Of a DNA stretch of 64,000 nt, positions 1 to 9,616 are shown one piece after another. Location of the stretch: NCBI GenBank assembly GCA_015059015.1, contig SVBG01000009.1, positions 1-64,000 on the forward strand. Direction: 5' to 3'. Both the position numbers and the translations under genes were made by a program. This DNA comes from Erysipelotrichaceae bacterium. Its GTDB lineage: Bacteria > Bacillota_I > Bacilli_A > ML615J-28 > CAG-313. The notes below the pieces were generated by a model. It ran no database searches. It saw only the letters and a list, made by a program, of their open reading frames with translations, and was not told the origin of the DNA. The number at the start of each line of letters is the position of its first letter. The stretch's first letter is position 1.

Positions 1-35
1 AAAGAGGTTTGTATTTTGAATACAAATCTCTTTTT
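1..35 (+). terminator. Intrinsic terminator at window start
   Basis: A 15-bp stem (positions 1-15 with 19-33, one G-U pair) closes on a 3-nt loop and runs into a short T tract. It presumably ends a plus-strand gene lying left of the window. The stem is nearly symmetrical, so it could also act on the other strand. Confidence 0.7.
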
Positions 36-36
36 C

Positions 37-120
37 ATCTCAAAAGATTTTACAAATAATCTCAAAAGAATTTATTAATTATCTCAAAATCTTAAAATCT
101 CAAAATCTCAAAAGATTTTA
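37..120. repeat. Low-complexity ATCTCAAAA direct repeats
   Basis: ATCTCAAAAGATTTTA occurs exactly at 37-52 and again at 105-120. Three or four shorter ATCTCAAAA or ATCTTAAAA copies lie between. The block sits between the terminator at the window start and the point where peptidase coding sequence becomes recognisable (about 125). It is non-coding in all frames and looks like a slippage or recombination product. Confidence 0.75.
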
Positions 121-208
121 TTGAACCATTATTAGTTGGGACTCTGAAACAGAAGCTCCTGTTGGCTGTTTAGAGGAAAGAAGTAAACAAGTTGGTGTTC
201 TTTCTGAA

Positions 209-1558
209 ATGAGTTACCGATTAGAGCGAAGTGAAGAATATATTGAATGTGTAAAAGTATTATATGAAAATATTGATTCGCTAGATGATGTATTAAAAGT
301 TGAAATTAAAAAAGTTTATAAAGATTTATTAAATTCATTAAAAGTTCCAATGGAAGAACTTGTTGAATATAGTATTTTAATATCTAAAGCTCAAAGTATA
401 TGGGCTGATGCTAAAGTTAATAATGATTATAAAAAGTTTGAATCTACCCTTTCTGAGATTATTAAGTTTAATAAAAAGTATGTTAAATATTTAGAAACTG
501 AAGAATTAAAAGGTTATGACGTATTACTTGATATTTATGAAGAAGGAATGACTAAAGAAAAATATGATAAGTTCTTCAGCTTATTAAAAGCTGAAATTGT
601 TCCTTTAGTACATAAGATTAATAGTCTAGAACCTTTAGAAGTATCATTAAAAGATAAATTATTTGATATCAATAAACAAAAAGAGTTTGCTAATTATTTA
701 ATGGATGTAATGTGTTTTGATAAATCACGTGGATTAATCAAAGAAAGCGAACATCCGTTTACTAGTGGATATGGAACAACTGATGTTAGAATTACTAATC
801 ATTATTATGAAGATTTATTAATTTCTAGTATTTTCTCTTGTATTCATGAATTAGGACACGCAACATATGAACAACAAAGTAATCCAGATCTTGATTCAAC
901 ACTTTTAGGTGGTGGTGCTTCAATGGCAATGCATGAATCACAATCAAGATTCTATGAAAACATTGTTGGAAGAAGTTATGAATTTTGGGTAAGACATTAT
1001 CCTAAGTTAAAAAGCATCTTTAGCGAAGAATTAAAAGATGTTACACTAGATGAATTTTATAAATATATTAATAATGTAGAATGTTCATTAATTAGAACTG
1101 AAGCAGATGAACTTACATATCCTTTACATATTATGGTTCGTTATGAAATCGAAAAACTAATTATAGAATCTGATGTTGATGTTTGTGAACTTCCTTCTAT
1201 TTGGAATAAGTTATATAAAGAATATTTAGGAATTGATGTTCCTACTGACAAAGAAGGAATTTTACAAGATGTACACTGGGCAGGAGGAAGTTTTGGATAT
1301 TTCCCTACTTATGCTTTAGGTAGCGCGTATGGTGCTCAAATGCTTGATGCAATGAAAAAAGATCTTGATTTTGAAAAAGTAATTGGTGAGGAAAACTTAA
1401 GTAAAATTAATGCCTGGTTAAAAGAGAAAATTCATATTTTTGGTTCAACTAAAACACCAGATGAACTTATGAAGATATCAACAGGTAAGAGTTTTGATGC
1501 ATCATACTATGTTGAATATTTAAAAAATAAATTTACAAAACTTTATAATCTTAAGTAA
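209..1558 (+). CDS. M32 family metallocarboxypeptidase, 5' end probably lost
   Basis: Zinc carboxypeptidase of the M32 (Taq/Pfu) family, a cytoplasmic enzyme that trims C-terminal residues from peptides. The family signatures are present in order: HPF near residue 187, DVRIT, the zinc site HELGH near 215-219, HESQSRFYEN, and DVHWAGGSFGYFPTY followed by LGSAYGAQ. The C-terminus is intact. From the first ATG the protein has 449 residues against about 500 for the family. Recognisable M32 sequence (SWDSETEAP...LEERS) continues in frame upstream to codon 125, where it meets a stop at 122 and the repeat block. No ribosome-binding site lies before the ATG at 209. The N-terminal 25-30 codons are therefore missing, and the gene may be a pseudogene or start on a non-standard codon. 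Confidence 0.85.
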   Translation: MSYRLERSEEYIECVKVLYENIDSLDDVLKVEIKKVYKDLLNSLKVPMEELVEYSILISKAQSIWADAKVNNDYKKFESTLSEIIKFNKKYVKYLETEELKGYDVLLDIYEEGMTKEKYDKFFSLLKAEIVPLVHKINSLEPLEVSLKDKLFDINKQKEFANYLMDVMCFDKSRGLIKESEHPFTSGYGTTDVRITNHYYEDLLISSIFSCIHELGHATYEQQSNPDLDSTLLGGGASMAMHESQSRFYENIVGRSYEFWVRHYPKLKSIFSEELKDVTLDEFYKYINNVECSLIRTEADELTYPLHIMVRYEIEKLIIESDVDVCELPSIWNKLYKEYLGIDVPTDKEGILQDVHWAGGSFGYFPTYALGSAYGAQMLDAMKKDLDFEKVIGEENLSKINAWLKEKIHIFGSTKTPDELMKISTGKSFDASYYVEYLKNKFTKLYNLK

Positions 1559-1643
1559 GAGATTTTAAATTAAACAGAATAATAAATTTTTAAGATATAA
1601 TAAATAATGGTATTATGATATAAGAATTTATGGAGGAATTACA

Positions 1644-1970
1644 ATGAACGTTACAATAAAAGATTATGAAGAATACTTATATGAAACATATAAAAATTAT
1701 GGAATAGATTCTAGTTTATTTATGAAATTAGTAGAAGAAATTGGTGAAGTTGCAGAAGTTTTAAATAAACGAGATGGCAGAAAAGCAAAGGAAAATGAAT
1801 ATTTAGAAGAACAATTAGGAAATGAATTAGTGGATGTAATTCATTATGCTTTCGCTATTGCTGCTTTGAATAATATAAATTTAAACGACTTTATTATTGA
1901 AAAAGATAAGAATGCGTCTATTAAATATAATCACAAATTTAATTTAATAGAATACTTATCTAATAAGTAA
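1644..1970 (+). CDS. MazG-like nucleotide pyrophosphohydrolase
   Basis: A 108-residue single-domain MazG-like protein of the all-alpha NTP pyrophosphatase superfamily. Such enzymes hydrolyse (d)NTPs to NMP and pyrophosphate for pool cleaning. The metal-binding pattern is visible as EEIGE near residue 31 and NELVDV near residue 60, matching the family's ExxE...ExxD arrangement. The start has a good Shine-Dalgarno (GGAGG, 8 nt upstream). It stands alone between the peptidase and the Fic gene. The substrate cannot be told from sequence; family members act on canonical or modified nucleotides. Confidence 0.8.
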   Translation: MNVTIKDYEEYLYETYKNYGIDSSLFMKLVEEIGEVAEVLNKRDGRKAKENEYLEEQLGNELVDVIHYAFAIAALNNINLNDFIIEKDKNASIKYNHKFNLIEYLSNK

Positions 1971-2068
1971 GGCTATATTAGAATCTATTTTTTCTTTAAG
2001 GATACATATTTTTGAAAAAATGATATATAATAATATCAATAATAATTTGAAAAAATAACCTTAATTAA

Positions 2069-2109
2069 TTGACTATTCCCTTATTTTATGATATGATTTA
2101 AGGGAATAG
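2069..2109 (+). promoter_or_regulatory. Fic-gene promoter embedded in an 11-bp palindrome
   Basis: TTGACT (2069-2074) and TATGAT (2092-2097) are 17 bp apart. A perfect inverted repeat, CTATTCCCTTA (2073-2083) and TAAGGGAATAG (2099-2109), overlaps the -35 and brackets the -10. This geometry fits a repressor operator. If transcription starts just past the -10 only the right arm would be in the RNA, so a terminator role is unlikely. Confidence 0.75.
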
Positions 2110-2125
2110 TACGGAGGGTAAGAGT

Positions 2126-3172
2126 ATGAGAACTTTTAATTATTCTAAAATAAAAGAAGAAAAATGGGATTCAGAAATACTTTCTTTAATTGCTGCAATA
2201 TATAAAGAAGCTGGGAAACAAGAAATGTATTTAAAACAAAAGCCTGAGCAATTAGAAAAATTTGTTGAAATTGCGAAAATTCAAAGTACTGAAGCATCAA
2301 ATGCCATTGAAGGTATTGTTACTACTAATACAAGAATTAAACAATTAGTTGCTGAGAAGACAACACCAAAAAATAGAAATGAACAAGAAATAGCAGGATA
2401 TCGTGATGTACTAAATATTATTCATGAAAGTTTTGATGCAATTCCAATTACAAAGAATCATATTTTACAACTTCATAAAATACTATATAGTCATATGAAT
2501 AATCCGATTGCAGGTAAAACTAAAACAGTTCAAAATTATATAAGTGCAACATATCCAGATGGGCATGTCGAAACATTATTTACTCCACTAAGTCCTACTG
2601 ATACACCTATTGCACTAGAAAGTATATGCAATGAATATAACAGAGTAATTGGAAATATGGAAGTAGAACCATTAATTGCAATTCCAACATTTATTCATGA
2701 TTTTTTATGTATTCACCCATTTAATGATGGAAATGGTAGAATGAGTAGATTACTTACAACATTATTATTATATAGATGTGGTTTTTATGTTGGAAAGTAT
2801 ATTTCACTTGAAGCAAAGATTGCAAAAAATAAAGACCTATATTATTATTCATTAAATGAATCACAATATAATTGGCATGAAGGAGAAGAAAATAAAGTTC
2901 CGTTTATTAAGTATATTTTAGGTACAATACTGTCTGCGTATAAAGATTTTGAAGAAAGATTTAATTTAATAGAAACTAAAAAATCTGCATTAGAGATAGT
3001 AAGAGAAGCTACATATCTTAAAATTGGAAAATTCACAAAACAAGATATTAAAGAACTTTGTCCATCTTTAAGTATAAGCTCAATTGAAGGAGCTTTAAGA
3101 AAACTAATTGGGTTAGGTGAAATTAATAGAGTAGGTCAAGGAAAAAATATTTCTTATTATAGAATTAAGTAA
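2126..3172 (+). CDS. Fic family protein (class II, N-terminal inhibitory helix, C-terminal winged helix)
   Basis: Fic proteins usually transfer AMP from ATP to a hydroxyl side chain of a target protein. The Fic motif HPFNDGNGRMSR starts at residue 197, with the catalytic His. SNAIEG at 58-63 fits the inhibitory (S/T)xxxE(G/N) motif that places this in the group with an N-terminal self-inhibitory helix. Residues about 290-348 look like a winged helix, common in chromosomal Fic proteins of this layout. At 348 residues it is full length. It has its own promoter with a palindrome, AGGG-type ribosome site and terminator. Autoregulation through the winged helix is an inference. The target protein is unknown. 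Confidence 0.88.
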   Translation: MRTFNYSKIKEEKWDSEILSLIAAIYKEAGKQEMYLKQKPEQLEKFVEIAKIQSTEASNAIEGIVTTNTRIKQLVAEKTTPKNRNEQEIAGYRDVLNIIHESFDAIPITKNHILQLHKILYSHMNNPIAGKTKTVQNYISATYPDGHVETLFTPLSPTDTPIALESICNEYNRVIGNMEVEPLIAIPTFIHDFLCIHPFNDGNGRMSRLLTTLLLYRCGFYVGKYISLEAKIAKNKDLYYYSLNESQYNWHEGEENKVPFIKYILGTILSAYKDFEERFNLIETKKSALEIVREATYLKIGKFTKQDIKELCPSLSISSIEGALRKLIGLGEINRVGQGKNISYYRIK

Positions 3173-3178
3173 AGATAC

Positions 3179-3211
3179 AGGAATTAGTGAAATACATGCT
3201 AGTTCCTTTTT
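3179..3211 (+). terminator. Terminator after Fic gene
   Basis: Stem 3179-3187 with 3199-3207 (nine pairs, one G-U), 11-nt loop, followed by a T tract. Confidence 0.65.
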
Positions 3212-3280
3212 ATTCTCTTCTTGTGAGGAGATTTATTTTTGTATAAAGAGGTAAATATTAGGAAAAAATAAGCATATAGG

Positions 3281-3309
3281 TTGCAAGAAAAGTATAAAAG
3301 TGGTATAAT
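3281..3309 (+). promoter_or_regulatory. str operon promoter
   Basis: TTGCAA (3281-3286), 17-bp spacer and TATAAT (3304-3309) with an extended -10 (TGGTATAAT). It gives a leader of about 110 nt before rpsL. Confidence 0.85.
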
Positions 3310-3320
3310 ATCTAAGGTTT

Positions 3321-3386
3321 TAGTGTTGGCTCTGTCAATACTATATTTTAGGGATATATGAAACGCCTGGTTTCGTGGAATATCTC
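3321..3386 (+). promoter_or_regulatory. Two-hairpin leader of the str operon mRNA
   Basis: Hairpin 1: 3321-3330 pairs with 3334-3343 across a 3-nt loop. Hairpin 2: 3351-3357 pairs with 3380-3386, then 3358-3364 pairs with 3370-3376, leaving a one-sided GGA bulge at 3377-3379 and a 5-nt loop. There is no T tract, so this is not a terminator. It could be a ribosomal-protein-binding autoregulatory leader (S12 or S7), but that is inference. Confidence 0.5.
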
Positions 3387-3428
3387 ACCAATAAAAGATG
3401 TTAAAGTTAGACGAAAGGAGAATATAAA

Positions 3429-3851
3429 ATGCCTACAATTAATCAATTAGTACGTAAAAGCCGTGTAGACAAAGTTAGAAAGTCTAAATCACCTCATTTA
3501 GGAATTGGTTTCAATAGTTTAAAGAAAGAACAAACTGAAATTAACAGTCCTCAAAAGAAAGGTGTTTGTACACGTGTAAGCACAATGACACCTAAGAAAC
3601 CTAACTCAGCTATCAGAAAGATGGCCCGTGTTCGTTTAAGTAATGGTATCGAAGTTACTGCTTACATTCCTGGTGAAGGACACAAACTTCAAGAACATAG
3701 CGTTGTATTAATCCGTGGTGGTCGTGTTAAGGACTTACCAGGGGTACGTTATCATATTATCCGTGGAACAATGGATACTACAGGTGTAGATGGTCGTAAA
3801 CAAGCACGTTCTAAATATGGAACAAAACGTCCTAAAGCATCAAAAAAATAA
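3429..3851 (+). CDS. rpsL: 30S ribosomal protein S12
   Basis: S12 of the small subunit decoding centre. The sequence contains the invariant TPKKPNSA and [10 protein letters not shown] segments, the second being a classic streptomycin-resistance site region, and the basic C-terminus KYGTKRPK. At 140 residues it has the normal Bacillota length. AAGGAG stands 9 nt before the ATG. First gene of the rpsL-rpsG-fusA-tuf block, with its own promoter. rpoB/rpoC do not immediately precede it here; a Fic gene does. Confidence 0.98.
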   Translation: MPTINQLVRKSRVDKVRKSKSPHLGIGFNSLKKEQTEINSPQKKGVCTRVSTMTPKKPNSAIRKMARVRLSNGIEVTAYIPGEGHKLQEHSVVLIRGGRVKDLPGVRYHIIRGTMDTTGVDGRKQARSKYGTKRPKASKK

Positions 3852-3938
3852 TTTAAAAATTAAAATCAAATAGTTTTATTAAAAACTACTAGGTAGTAAG
3901 ATTTCATTTTAGGAAATATAGAGAAAGGAGGAATCTAC

Positions 3939-4409
3939 ATGCCTCGTAAAGGACACATATCAAAAAGAGTTGTATTACCAGATCCAATTTACAATTCAGT
4001 AATGGTTACAAGACTAGTAAATAGTGTTATGTTAGATGGTAAAAAAGGTGTTGCTCAACAAATTATTTATGGTGCTTTTGATCGTATCGCTAAAGTTACA
4101 GGAAAAGACCCTCTAGAAGTTTACAAAGAAGCAATGAACAATATTATGCCACAATTAGAAGTTAGAAGCCGCCGTGTTGGGGGTGCTAACTACCAAGTTC
4201 CAGTTGAAGTAAGAGAAGAAAGACGTCAAACTTTAGGTTTAAGATGGTTAACAAACTATGCTCGTCTTCGTAATGAAAAAACAATGGAAGAAAGATTAGC
4301 TAAAGAAATTATGGATGCTGCTAATGGTATCGGCGGCTCTGTTAAAAAACGTGAAGATACTCATCGTATGGCTGAAGCAAATAAAGCATTTGCTCACTAC
4401 CAATGGTAA
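3939..4409 (+). CDS. rpsG: 30S ribosomal protein S7
   Basis: S7 nucleates assembly of the 30S head by binding the 3' domain of 16S rRNA. The protein has 156 residues, the usual length. It begins [10 protein letters not shown], carries the conserved [14 protein letters not shown] and LRWL segments, and ends with the [15 protein letters not shown] tail. A strong AAAGGAGG ribosome site precedes it. It follows rpsL by 87 bp and precedes fusA by 14 bp, as in other Bacillota str operons. S7 is the regulator of this operon in E. coli; whether it is here is unknown. Confidence 0.98.
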   Translation: MPRKGHISKRVVLPDPIYNSVMVTRLVNSVMLDGKKGVAQQIIYGAFDRIAKVTGKDPLEVYKEAMNNIMPQLEVRSRRVGGANYQVPVEVREERRQTLGLRWLTNYARLRNEKTMEERLAKEIMDAANGIGGSVKKREDTHRMAEANKAFAHYQW

Positions 4410-4423
4410 TTTAGGAGAATAAA

Positions 4424-6511
4424 ATGGCTCGTGAAGTTTCGCTTATAAATACAAGAAATATCGGTATCATGGCTCACATCGATGCTGGTAAAACAACATT
4501 CTCAGAAAGAATTTTATTCCATGCAGGTAAAATCCACAAAATTGGTGAAACACATGATGGTGCTGCACAAATGGACTGGATGGCTCAAGAACAAGAAAGA
4601 GGTATTACAATTACTTCTGCTGCAACTACAGTTTACTGGCAAAGTTTAAATAATGTTAGACATCGTATTAACGTTATCGACACTCCAGGGCACGTAGACT
4701 TTACAGTTGAAGTATCTCGTTCACTTCGTGTTCTAGATGCTGCTATTACAGTATTAGATGCTCAAGCAGGTGTTGAACCACAAACTGAAACAGTATGGCG
4801 TCAAGCTACTGAATATTTAGTACCTCGTTTAGTATTCGTTAACAAAATGGATAAAACTGGTGCTGATTTCAAATTCTCTGTTGAATCATTACATAACAGA
4901 TTAGGTGCTAACGCTCATCCTATTCAATGGCCTATTGGTGCTGAAGATCAATTCAAAGGAATCATTGACCTTGTTACAATGACTGCATTTGAATATGAAC
5001 CTAACCACCAAGATGAAGCTGGTCATGAAATCCCAATCCCTGCTGATTTAGTTGCTACTGCTGAAAAATATCATACAGAACTTATTGAAGCAGTTGCTGA
5101 ATTTGATGAAGAATTAATGATGGCTTACCTTGAAGGTGAAGAAATTCCTGTTGAACAATTAAAAGCTGCTATTCGTAAAGCTACATTATCTGTTCAATTC
5201 TTCCCTGTTCTATGTGGTACAGCATTCAAGAACAAAGGTGTTAGAAAAGCATTACACGCTGTAGTTGATTATTTACCTTCTCCAGTTGAAGTAGCTCAAA
5301 TTAAAGGTACTGATGAAGATGGTAATGAAGTAATAGTTGATTCTAATGATGAAGAACCATTTGCAGCTTTAGCATTTAAAGTTATGACTGACCCATATGT
5401 TGGTAAACTTACATTCTTTAGAGTTTATCGTGGTCATATGGAATCAGGTTCATATATCTTAAATGCATCTAAGAACTACAAAGAACGTATTGGTCGTATT
5501 CTTTTAATGCATGCTAATAACCGTTCAGAAATTAAAGAAGTTTATAGTGGTGATATCGCTGCTGCTGTAGGTTTAAAAAATACAACTACAGGTGACACAT
5601 TATGTGATCCATCTGCAATTGTAAATCTAGAATCTATGGTATTCCCTGAACCAGTTATTCAAGTTGCTATTGAACCTAAAACTAAGAATGACCAAGATAA
5701 GATGGGTGTAGCATTACAAAAATTAGCTGAAGAAGATCCAACTTTCAAAACTTATACAGATGAAGAATCTGGTCAAACAATCATCGCTGGTATGGGTGAA
5801 TTACACCTTGATATCATCGTTGACCGTATGAGAAGAGAATTCAATGTTGAATGTAACGTTGGTCGTCCTCAAGTTGCTTACCGTGAAACAATCAAGACTC
5901 CTGCTAAAGTACAAGGTAAATTTGTACGTCAATCAGGTGGTCATGGTCAATACGGTGATGCAGTTGTAATTTTTGAACCTAACCCAGGTAAAGGTTACGA
6001 ATTCGTTGACGAAATTGTTGGTGGTGTAATTCCACGTGAATACATCCCATCAGTTAATAAAGGTATTGAAAATGCCTTAGACAATGGTAATTTAGCAGGT
6101 TACCCAACTATTGATATCAAAGCTAGATTAGTATTTGGTTCATACCATGATGTTGACTCATCTACTACAGCATTTGAAATCGCAGGTAGTTTAGCATTTA
6201 AAGAAACTGCTAAGGTTTGTAATCCAGTATTACTAGAACCTATCATGCTTGTTGAAGTAGTTACACCAGATGAATATTTAGGTACAGTTATCGGTGATAT
6301 TTCAACTCGTCGTGGACGTATCGATGGACAAGAAGCTAGAGGTAAATCACAATCTATTAGAAGTTTTGTACCACTATCAGAAATGTTCGGATACGCAACA
6401 GCATTACGTTCAAATACTCAAGGTCGTGGAAACTTTACAATGCAATTCGATCACTATGACGAATGCCCACGTAACGTTGCAGAAGCTGTTATGAAAGCTC
6501 GCAGCAAGTAA
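4424..6511 (+). CDS. fusA: Elongation factor G
   Basis: EF-G, the GTPase that drives ribosomal translocation and, with RRF, ribosome recycling. The 695 residues match the family length. G1 is AHIDAGKTT near residue 18, G3 is DTPGH, and G4 is NKMD. Domain II is followed by domain IV ([12 protein letters not shown]) and the C-terminal domain V ([12 protein letters not shown]). It lies 14 bp after rpsG with AGGAG before the ATG, so it is probably co-transcribed. One copy is seen in the window. Confidence 0.98.
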   Translation: MAREVSLINTRNIGIMAHIDAGKTTFSERILFHAGKIHKIGETHDGAAQMDWMAQEQERGITITSAATTVYWQSLNNVRHRINVIDTPGHVDFTVEVSRSLRVLDAAITVLDAQAGVEPQTETVWRQATEYLVPRLVFVNKMDKTGADFKFSVESLHNRLGANAHPIQWPIGAEDQFKGIIDLVTMTAFEYEPNHQDEAGHEIPIPADLVATAEKYHTELIEAVAEFDEELMMAYLEGEEIPVEQLKAAIRKATLSVQFFPVLCGTAFKNKGVRKALHAVVDYLPSPVEVAQIKGTDEDGNEVIVDSNDEEPFAALAFKVMTDPYVGKLTFFRVYRGHMESGSYILNASKNYKERIGRILLMHANNRSEIKEVYSGDIAAAVGLKNTTTGDTLCDPSAIVNLESMVFPEPVIQVAIEPKTKNDQDKMGVALQKLAEEDPTFKTYTDEESGQTIIAGMGELHLDIIVDRMRREFNVECNVGRPQVAYRETIKTPAKVQGKFVRQSGGHGQYGDAVVIFEPNPGKGYEFVDEIVGGVIPREYIPSVNKGIENALDNGNLAGYPTIDIKARLVFGSYHDVDSSTTAFEIAGSLAFKETAKVCNPVLLEPIMLVEVVTPDEYLGTVIGDISTRRGRIDGQEARGKSQSIRSFVPLSEMFGYATALRSNTQGRGNFTMQFDHYDECPRNVAEAVMKARSK

Positions 6512-6524
6512 TTATACGTTTTGC

Positions 6525-6553
6525 TTGCAAAAATAAATATTTTATTGTAAAAT
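6525..6553 (+). promoter_or_regulatory. tuf promoter
   Basis: TTGCAA (6525-6530), 17-bp spacer, TAAAAT (6548-6553). It lies in the 79-bp fusA-tuf gap, so tuf can be transcribed separately from the operon. Confidence 0.7.
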
Positions 6554-6590
6554 ATTAAAGTAAATTAAAAAAATTGAAAGGAAAATTATT

Positions 6591-7775
6591 ATGGCAAAGG
6601 AAAAATTTGTACGTACTAAACCCCATGTAAACATTGGTACAATCGGACACGTTGACCATGGGAAAACAACTTTAACATCTGCTATTACTACTGTATTAGC
6701 AAACGCTGGTCTAGCTAAGAAAATGGATTATAGCCAAATCGATGGTGCACCAGAAGAAAGAGAACGTGGTATTACTATCAATACTGCACACGTTGAATAT
6801 GAAACAGCTAAGAGACACTATGCACACGTTGACTGTCCAGGGCATGCTGACTACGTTAAGAACATGATCACTGGTGCTGCTCAAATGGATGGTGCTATCC
6901 TAGTTATCGCTGCTACTGATGGTCCAATGGCACAAACTCGTGAACATATCTTACTTGCTAACCAAGTAGGTGTTCCAAGAATCGTTGTATTCTTAAACAA
7001 ATGTGACATGGTTGATGATGATGAATTATTAGAATTAGTTGAAATGGAAGTTCGTGAATTATTAAGCGAATATGGTTTTGATGGTGATAATACTCCAATC
7101 ATTCGTGGTTCTGCATTAAAAGCTCTTGAAGGTGAAGCTAAATATGTTGAAGCTATCAACGAATTAATGAACACTGTTGATGAATATATTCCTGATCCAG
7201 TTCGTGAAACTGATAAACCATTCTTAATGCCAGTTGAAGACGTATTCTCAATTACTGGTCGTGGTACTGTTGCTACTGGTAGAGTAGAACGTGGTACTGT
7301 TAAAGTTAACGATAACGTTGAATTAGTAGGTATTAAAGAAACTCGTACTTGTGTTGTTACAGGTGTTGAAATGTTCCGTAAATTATTAGACCAAGCTGAA
7401 GCTGGTGACAACGTTGGTTTATTACTACGTGGTCTTGCTCGTACTGATGTAGTTCGTGGTCAAGTATTATGTAAACCAAAAACTGTTACTCCACATTCAG
7501 AATTTGATGCTCAAGTTTACGTATTAACAAAAGAAGAAGGTGGACGTCATACAGCATTCTTCAGTAACTATCGTCCTCAATTCTATTTCCGTACAACTGA
7601 CGTTACAGGTGTTATTACACTTCCAGCTGGTACTGAAATGGTTATGCCTGGTGACAATACTGAAATGCACGTTTCATTAATTCACCCAATCGCTGTTGAA
7701 CAAGGTACTAAGTTCTCTATCCGTGAAGGTGGACGTACTGTAGGTGCTGGTAACGTTACTAAACTTTCTGAATAG
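6591..7775 (+). CDS. tuf: Elongation factor Tu
   Basis: EF-Tu delivers aminoacyl-tRNA to the ribosome as a GTP complex. 394 residues, full length. G1 is GHVDHGKTT near residue 19, the switch region has [11 protein letters not shown]3 is DCPGHADY, and G4 is NKCD. Domains II and III follow. The Shine-Dalgarno GAAAGG precedes the ATG, and an independent promoter plus a strong downstream terminator bound the gene. Codon use is biased to the preferred T- and A-ending codons, as expected for a highly expressed gene. Confidence 0.98.
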   Translation: MAKEKFVRTKPHVNIGTIGHVDHGKTTLTSAITTVLANAGLAKKMDYSQIDGAPEERERGITINTAHVEYETAKRHYAHVDCPGHADYVKNMITGAAQMDGAILVIAATDGPMAQTREHILLANQVGVPRIVVFLNKCDMVDDDELLELVEMEVRELLSEYGFDGDNTPIIRGSALKALEGEAKYVEAINELMNTVDEYIPDPVRETDKPFLMPVEDVFSITGRGTVATGRVERGTVKVNDNVELVGIKETRTCVVTGVEMFRKLLDQAEAGDNVGLLLRGLARTDVVRGQVLCKPKTVTPHSEFDAQVYVLTKEEGGRHTAFFSNYRPQFYFRTTDVTGVITLPAGTEMVMPGDNTEMHVSLIHPIAVEQGTKFSIREGGRTVGAGNVTKLSE

Positions 7776-7819
7776 TAAATAGTTATCTAAACAGTAAAAA
7801 CAAATCTTGAATTAAAATA

Positions 7820-7849
7820 GACTCATATCTTATGATATGGGTCTTTTTT
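7820..7849 (+). terminator. Terminator after tuf
   Basis: Ten-bp stem (7820-7829 with 7834-7843, one G-U), TTAT loop and a T tract. Ends the str operon. Confidence 0.9.
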
Positions 7850-7944
7850 GACGCGAAAATATAAAAGATTTAAAAATTTGCGATAAAAAGAGATTTTAAA
7901 TTATTATATATATGTAATAATAAAATAATGAAAGGAAGAAAGAA

Positions 7945-9510
7945 ATGAGAAAATTATTTAAATTATTAAGTTTAATTTTATTAGTAGTTTTAATTAATTG
8001 TGCACTTGTTGGTTGTGGAGCATCAAACAATGTATCTAATGAATTAGAAAATGAAAATCTTATTGAACATAAATTATCTTATGTAGTAATTAGAATTAAT
8101 CCGCAAATTGAATTAGTTATTGACGCGGAAGAAAAAGTAGTAGCAACAAATGCAGTAAATGCTGATGGCGAAGTTGTTTTATCTGAACTTAAGTTGATTG
8201 GATTAAGTTGTGAAGATGCTGTTTTAGCTTTTACTGAAAAAGCTATAGAACTTGGATATATTGATGTAACAGCTGAAGAAAATATTGTTTATGTTTTAGC
8301 AGAAAGTGAAACTGATGAAGAAGAAAAAGAACTTGAAGATAAGTTATGTGGTAAAATTGATAAGTTCTTTAATGAAAAAGGTATGCATGTTAAAGGAAAA
8401 TTTGAAGATTTAGAAGAATATAAATCTTTAGCAGAAGAATGGGGAGTTTCATTAAAACTTGCAAAATTAATTAGTAGAGTAACTGAACTTTATCCTGAAA
8501 TGACTATAGAAGAAATATTAGAATTATCTAAAAAAGAATTATGTGAACTTGTTAAAGATGAAAATAAGAAACATGGAATTCCTGTTCAAATACGTGATGA
8601 ATATAAAGAACAAGTAGAAGCTATTAAAGAAGAATTTAGTCGTTATTTTGAACTTAAGAAAGAGTTAAAAAAATTAGAAAAACAGTTAAAAAATGAATCA
8701 TTAACTGAAGAAGAAAAAGCTTCATTACAATCAGATTATGATCTAAAATTATTTGAATATGAAACTTTAAAAGCGGAATATGAAACTAAGTTAGAAGAAA
8801 TAAAAGAATCTTGTAAAGAAGAAATTGATAAAGTAAAAGATGAAATTAAAGAAGAAGCAAATGATCGTTTTGAAAAAATAGAAAAATATAAAACATTAGC
8901 AGAAGAGTGGAATGTTACACTTTATAAAGCAATTTTAATTAGTAAAATTTTAGAATCAAATCCTGAATTAACTTTAGAAGAAGTATTAAGTTTATCTAAC
9001 GAAGAATTAAAAGAATTATTAGGTGCAAATTGTCCTGAAAAAGAAGAAAAACCGGAAAATGGGAAACCAGAAAAAGAAGAAGATTTAGAAAATGGTAATC
9101 CTGATGTTGAAGAGGAACAACCTGAGGATAATAAACCAAACAAAGAAGATAAACCTGAAAATAATAAACCAAATAAAGAAGATAAGCCTGGAAATAATAA
9201 ACCAAATAAAGAAGATAATGATTCAGAAATAAAGGAAGAAATTGAAAATTTAGTAAATGAATATGCAAGATTATTTGAACTTAAAAAAGAGTTAATTAGT
9301 TTGAAAAAACAATTAAAAGATAAATCATTGAGCGAAGATGAAATTACAGCGTTACAAGAAGAATATGATTTAATGTATGCTGAATATAAAATTTTAAAAG
9401 AAGAGTTTAAAACTAAACTTGAAGAATTAAAAAAACCTATTGAGGGTAGTGAAGAAGAAATTCCCTCATTGGATCAACCTGAAATAAATGAGGATGTAAC
9501 AGAAGAATAA
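7945..9510 (+). CDS. Lipoprotein with RsgI-like domain, duplicated helical modules and a disordered linker
   Basis: 521 residues. Signal peptide with lipobox LVGC (Cys24), so anchored outside the membrane. Residues 44-120 resemble the RsgI middle domain found in anti-sigma-I proteins, including an Asn-Pro at 52-53 (INPQIEL). Then come two copies each of two helical modules: A at about 157-205 and 313-360 (LAEEW..., ELSKKEL), and B, coiled-coil-like, at about 222-290 and 430-498 (FELKKEL...KQL). A charged low-complexity linker (362-428, repeated KPNKEDKP) separates A2 and B2. It lies upstream of a sigma/anti-sigma pair that carries the same RsgI-like domain and one A module. An accessory sensor role is inferred; enzymatic domains are absent. 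Confidence 0.75.
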   Translation: MRKLFKLLSLILLVVLINCALVGCGASNNVSNELENENLIEHKLSYVVIRINPQIELVIDAEEKVVATNAVNADGEVVLSELKLIGLSCEDAVLAFTEKAIELGYIDVTAEENIVYVLAESETDEEEKELEDKLCGKIDKFFNEKGMHVKGKFEDLEEYKSLAEEWGVSLKLAKLISRVTELYPEMTIEEILELSKKELCELVKDENKKHGIPVQIRDEYKEQVEAIKEEFSRYFELKKELKKLEKQLKNESLTEEEKASLQSDYDLKLFEYETLKAEYETKLEEIKESCKEEIDKVKDEIKEEANDRFEKIEKYKTLAEEWNVTLYKAILISKILESNPELTLEEVLSLSNEELKELLGANCPEKEEKPENGKPEKEEDLENGNPDVEEEQPEDNKPNKEDKPENNKPNKEDKPGNNKPNKEDNDSEIKEEIENLVNEYARLFELKKELISLKKQLKDKSLSEDEITALQEEYDLMYAEYKILKEEFKTKLEELKKPIEGSEEEIPSLDQPEINEDVTEE

Positions 9511-9616
9511 ACTTAACTATTAATAAAGGTTAAAAAAAATTTAATTTAATTAGTTATTTTTGTCATAGTATGATATAATGTTAATGAGATAAATTTTTAA
9601 GGGAAAAGGTTTTACT

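Noticed and set aside
37-120. CRISPR-like array
   Set aside because: The repeats are 9-16 nt, irregularly spaced and low-complexity, with no spacers of uniform length and no cas genes.
6881-7411. 176-codon minus-strand frame inside tuf
   Set aside because: It is antisense to the highly conserved EF-Tu gene, lacks a ribosome site and arises from codon bias.
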